In this document: positions 4,118 to 5,916 of the stretch, piece by piece
How positions within the stretch are numbered: the stretch's first letter is position 1
How the letters are laid out: every line of letters begins with the position of its first letter
Source: Chromatiales bacterium
GTDB taxonomy: Bacteria; Pseudomonadota; Gammaproteobacteria; Thiohalospirales; Thiohalospiraceae
Direction: 5' to 3'
Assembly (NCBI GenBank): GCA_026984715.1
Contig: JALSRO010000005.1
Span: 1 to 5,916, forward strand
DNA: 5,916 nt
Made by a program: the position numbers and the translations under genes
The notes under the pieces: generated by a model
Told to the model about the DNA's origin: nothing
The model's input: only the letters and a program-made list of their open reading frames with translations
Database searches by the model: none

Positions 4118-5890
4118 CTACATACCGATATTGCGCATCGCCACGAACCATATCACATCCAGCGGCTTCCATAAAACATGGACAGCAGCGATCAGCAACA
4201 CCGCTCCTGCTGCAACCGAACCGGCGACAATCAGTTTGATTTTCCGTTGATGCTGGAGATCCTCTTCGGTTTCGATATAGGGAATCACCGAGAGAGGCGG
4301 CTCCCTGAGAATGGTCGCCAGATGGTGACGCCCGAACACCCCCTTGTTTATGGCCTCCGCAGCTGCGGCATAGCCAATAGAGGAGGCCAGCGAGAACACC
4401 AGCCCCAGGAAGGCTATGGCCAGACGGTTGGGTTTGATGGGGCGTTCTGGAAGCAGCGCCGGTTCGATCAGGGAAAAGCGCTCAGCCTTGCTCTCTTTCT
4501 CCAGATCCTGGGAGAGCCTGGCATCCATGAGCTTCTGAGAGATCTCCTGCTGTCTGCGCACGGTGTTCTCCCGGTCACGCATCAGGCTGGCGTACTCCCG
4601 CTCCACCTCGGGAGACTTGACAAGGCTCTGCTCGAAACGGGCGATCTGCGCCTTGAGACTGCTGCGCTGGACCTGCAGGGAGGAGATCTCGCTGTTGACC
4701 GCCTTCAGCTGCGACTGGAGAGCGATAAAGGCGGGATTGTTGGCAGTGCCGGGAGTTCCACTCCACCCGCCATGCTGCCGCTGCGGCGGGGAGTTGCGCA
4801 GATCCTCCTTGAGAGTGGCGATGCGGCGGCGCAGCTTGATCACATCCGGGTGCTGTTCGGAGTAACGATTGCGGGCAGCGGTATAATCAGCCTCCAAGCG
4901 CTGCAGCTCCTCCTCCCTGGGATCGAGGCCACTGCTTGCGCCTCCACCCTGCTCGAGCGCGGCGATCTCCCGCTTCAGCCGTTTCACGTCCGGATGGGTC
5001 GGACCATATTTGGCGGAGACGCGGGCATATTCGCTACGCAACATGCGAAGCCGCTCGGCATCGTCGAGAACCATGCGCCCGTCGGCCGATACAATCGGTG
5101 CATTGGGCTTCACCAGAGCCATCTGCCCCTCGAGATAGTACTGCCGCTCCTTCAAGGAGCGCAGCTGCCGATCGATATCCGAAATCTCCTGGCGGGTACG
5201 CTCTGCCAGCTGCATGTTCATCTGTGAATATTCCGGGAGAGCACCGACATTTCGCTTCTTGAAATCGGCAATCTTCGCCTCGATTTCCGCCAGATGCCTG
5301 GCAAGCTTGTCGGCCTCGGCAGCCAGAAACTCAGTGGTTTCAGCGGCCTTCTGGGTGCGCCGCCGGATATTCTCCGACAGATAGAGCGACACAAGATCAT
5401 TGGTGACCCGCTGAGCCACATCGGGCTTTCTGTCATCAAACGAGAGGGTGAAAGCGATGGTTGCCTGTGTAGCACGCCCGCTCCTCGGATCGATCACCTC
5501 TGCGCTGACCATATCCAGGCTGACCGCCTTGCGCATCTTGTCTACAAGAATCTCCACCGGAACCCGGCCGCGCTCATCGGCATACAGATTGTGCCGATCG
5601 ATGAGCTTGAGCAGGTTTGCCCGTGTCATCACCTCACGGTTGATGATCTCGATACGCTGGGCCGCATAGCTGGTGACGGTGGACTGCACCAACTGACGGG
5701 GAATATCCTGCTCTTCAATCAATATGGTCGCGGTGGAACGATAGACCGGGGGCAGAACCAGTGCGACGGTTACACTGACCAGAAAAACTGCCAACGCGAT
5801 CAGCAGCATGGGCCACTTCCGGCGTTGCAGTATATCCAGATAGTCCTGCAGGCTCTTGCTCTCTTCCTCTTCGAATTCCACTTGGTTCAA
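4118..5890 (-). CDS. Wzz/GNVR-type polysaccharide chain-length determinant (PEP-CTERM/XrtA-locus style); start uncertain
   Basis: This polysaccharide co-polymerase has about 590 residues. A Wzz N-terminal region (about 13-105) contains LQDYLDILQRRKW, a first membrane helix at 27-48 and PPVYRSTATILIEE. A long periplasmic coiled coil follows (about 185-460), then the GNVR-type block ending in LPERPIKPNR (480-489), a second helix (about 490-512), a cytoplasmic-side stretch with VIPYIETEEDL (535-545) and a third helix (551-573). Proteins of this family set the chain length of exported polysaccharide and dock the tyrosine kinase, here the next gene. The extra C-terminal helix and the VIPYIET motif recall chain-length proteins of PEP-CTERM loci. 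Residues 280-314 and 328-362 are a tandem copy of one coiled-coil module. The TTG at 5888-5890 lacks a good Shine-Dalgarno site; a GTG at 5879-5881 is an alternative. The frame stays open to the window edge (YRYRYNREL), so the true start may lie beyond it. Confidence 0.9.
   Translation of the reverse strand: MNQVEFEEEESKSLQDYLDILQRRKWPMLLIALAVFLVSVTVALVLPPVYRSTATILIEEQDIPRQLVQSTVTSYAAQRIEIINREVMTRANLLKLIDRHNLYADERGRVPVEILVDKMRKAVSLDMVSAEVIDPRSGRATQATIAFTLSFDDRKPDVAQRVTNDLVSLYLSENIRRRTQKAAETTEFLAAEADKLARHLAEIEAKIADFKKRNVGALPEYSQMNMQLAERTRQEISDIDRQLRSLKERQYYLEGQMALVKPNAPIVSADGRMVLDDAERLRMLRSEYARVSAKYGPTHPDVKRLKREIAALEQGGGASSGLDPREEELQRLEADYTAARNRYSEQHPDVIKLRRRIATLKEDLRNSPPQRQHGGWSGTPGTANNPAFIALQSQLKAVNSEISSLQVQRSSLKAQIARFEQSLVKSPEVEREYASLMRDRENTVRRQQEISQKLMDARLSQDLEKESKAERFSLIEPALLPERPIKPNRLAIAFLGLVFSLASSIGYAAAAEAINKGVFGRHHLATILREPPLSVIPYIETEEDLQHQRKIKLIVAGSVAAGAVLLIAAVHVLWKPLDVIWFVAMRNIGM
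4805..5053 (-). repeat. Internal duplication of a 35-residue HPDV coiled-coil module in the chain-length protein
   Basis: Residues 280-314 (4949-5053) and 328-362 (4805-4909) align without gaps at a 48-residue period. Shared positions include Tyr288/336, Tyr295/343, HPDV 299-302/347-350, Leu305/353, Arg307/355, Ile309/357-Ala and Leu312/360. The linker between them holds GGGASSGLDP. The similarity is seen at protein level; at DNA level the copies are well diverged, so the duplication is old. Confidence 0.75.
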
Positions 5891-5916
5891 CTCGCGATTG
5901 TAACGATAACGATAGA

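Noticed and set aside
4178..5227. A 349-codon plus-strand open frame
   Set aside because: It is antisense to the well-supported chain-length gene. Its composition is what a shadow frame of GC-rich coding sequence gives, and no domain is visible.

Overview
The window looks like chromosomal DNA of a Gram-negative bacterium, most likely a gammaproteobacterium. This is inferred from a Mip/FkpA/FklB-type peptidyl-prolyl isomerase at one edge and a Wzz/BY-kinase exopolysaccharide module of the kind found in PEP-CTERM/exosortase (XrtA) loci. The sequence alone does not fix the species.

Layout. Positions 1-618 (+) hold the 3' part of an FKBP-type isomerase gene whose start lies outside the window. 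Positions 619-1336 contain no convincing gene. They hold a 14-bp hairpin just after the isomerase gene, an inverted-repeat element at 1054-1252, and a further diverged repeat copy at 1295-1340. The other three genes are on the minus strand and read leftwards: a polysaccharide chain-length determinant (4118-5890, possibly starting further right), a cytoplasmic tyrosine autokinase (3227-4105, 12 bp downstream) and, after a 222-bp gap, a long MraY/WecA-like phosphoglycosyl transferase (1337-3004). That gap holds a second inverted-repeat element.

How the genes work together. The MraY/WecA-like enzyme probably loads the first sugar-1-phosphate onto undecaprenyl phosphate. The Wzz-like protein spans the periplasm and controls chain length. 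The tyrosine autokinase drives it through cycles of phosphorylation of its C-terminal tyrosine cluster. Together they form the initiation and length-control part of an exopolysaccharide pathway. The rest of the pathway (export porin, flippase/polymerase, glycosyltransferases) would lie outside. The isomerase gene converges on this cluster and has no obvious functional link.

The least ordinary content is a family of roughly 30-45 bp repeats. Five copies are visible: A 1054-1084, B 1215-1256, C 3062-3101, D 3184-3230 and E 1295-1340. A/B and C/D form two inverted-repeat elements of about 190 and 160 bp with unrelated, structured interiors. The TGA stop codons of the two neighbouring genes sit at the same position in copies D and E, inside the outer TTGA of the repeat. 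This looks like a small non-autonomous mobile or structured-RNA element that settles on TTRA at gene ends. I did not recognise it as a named family.
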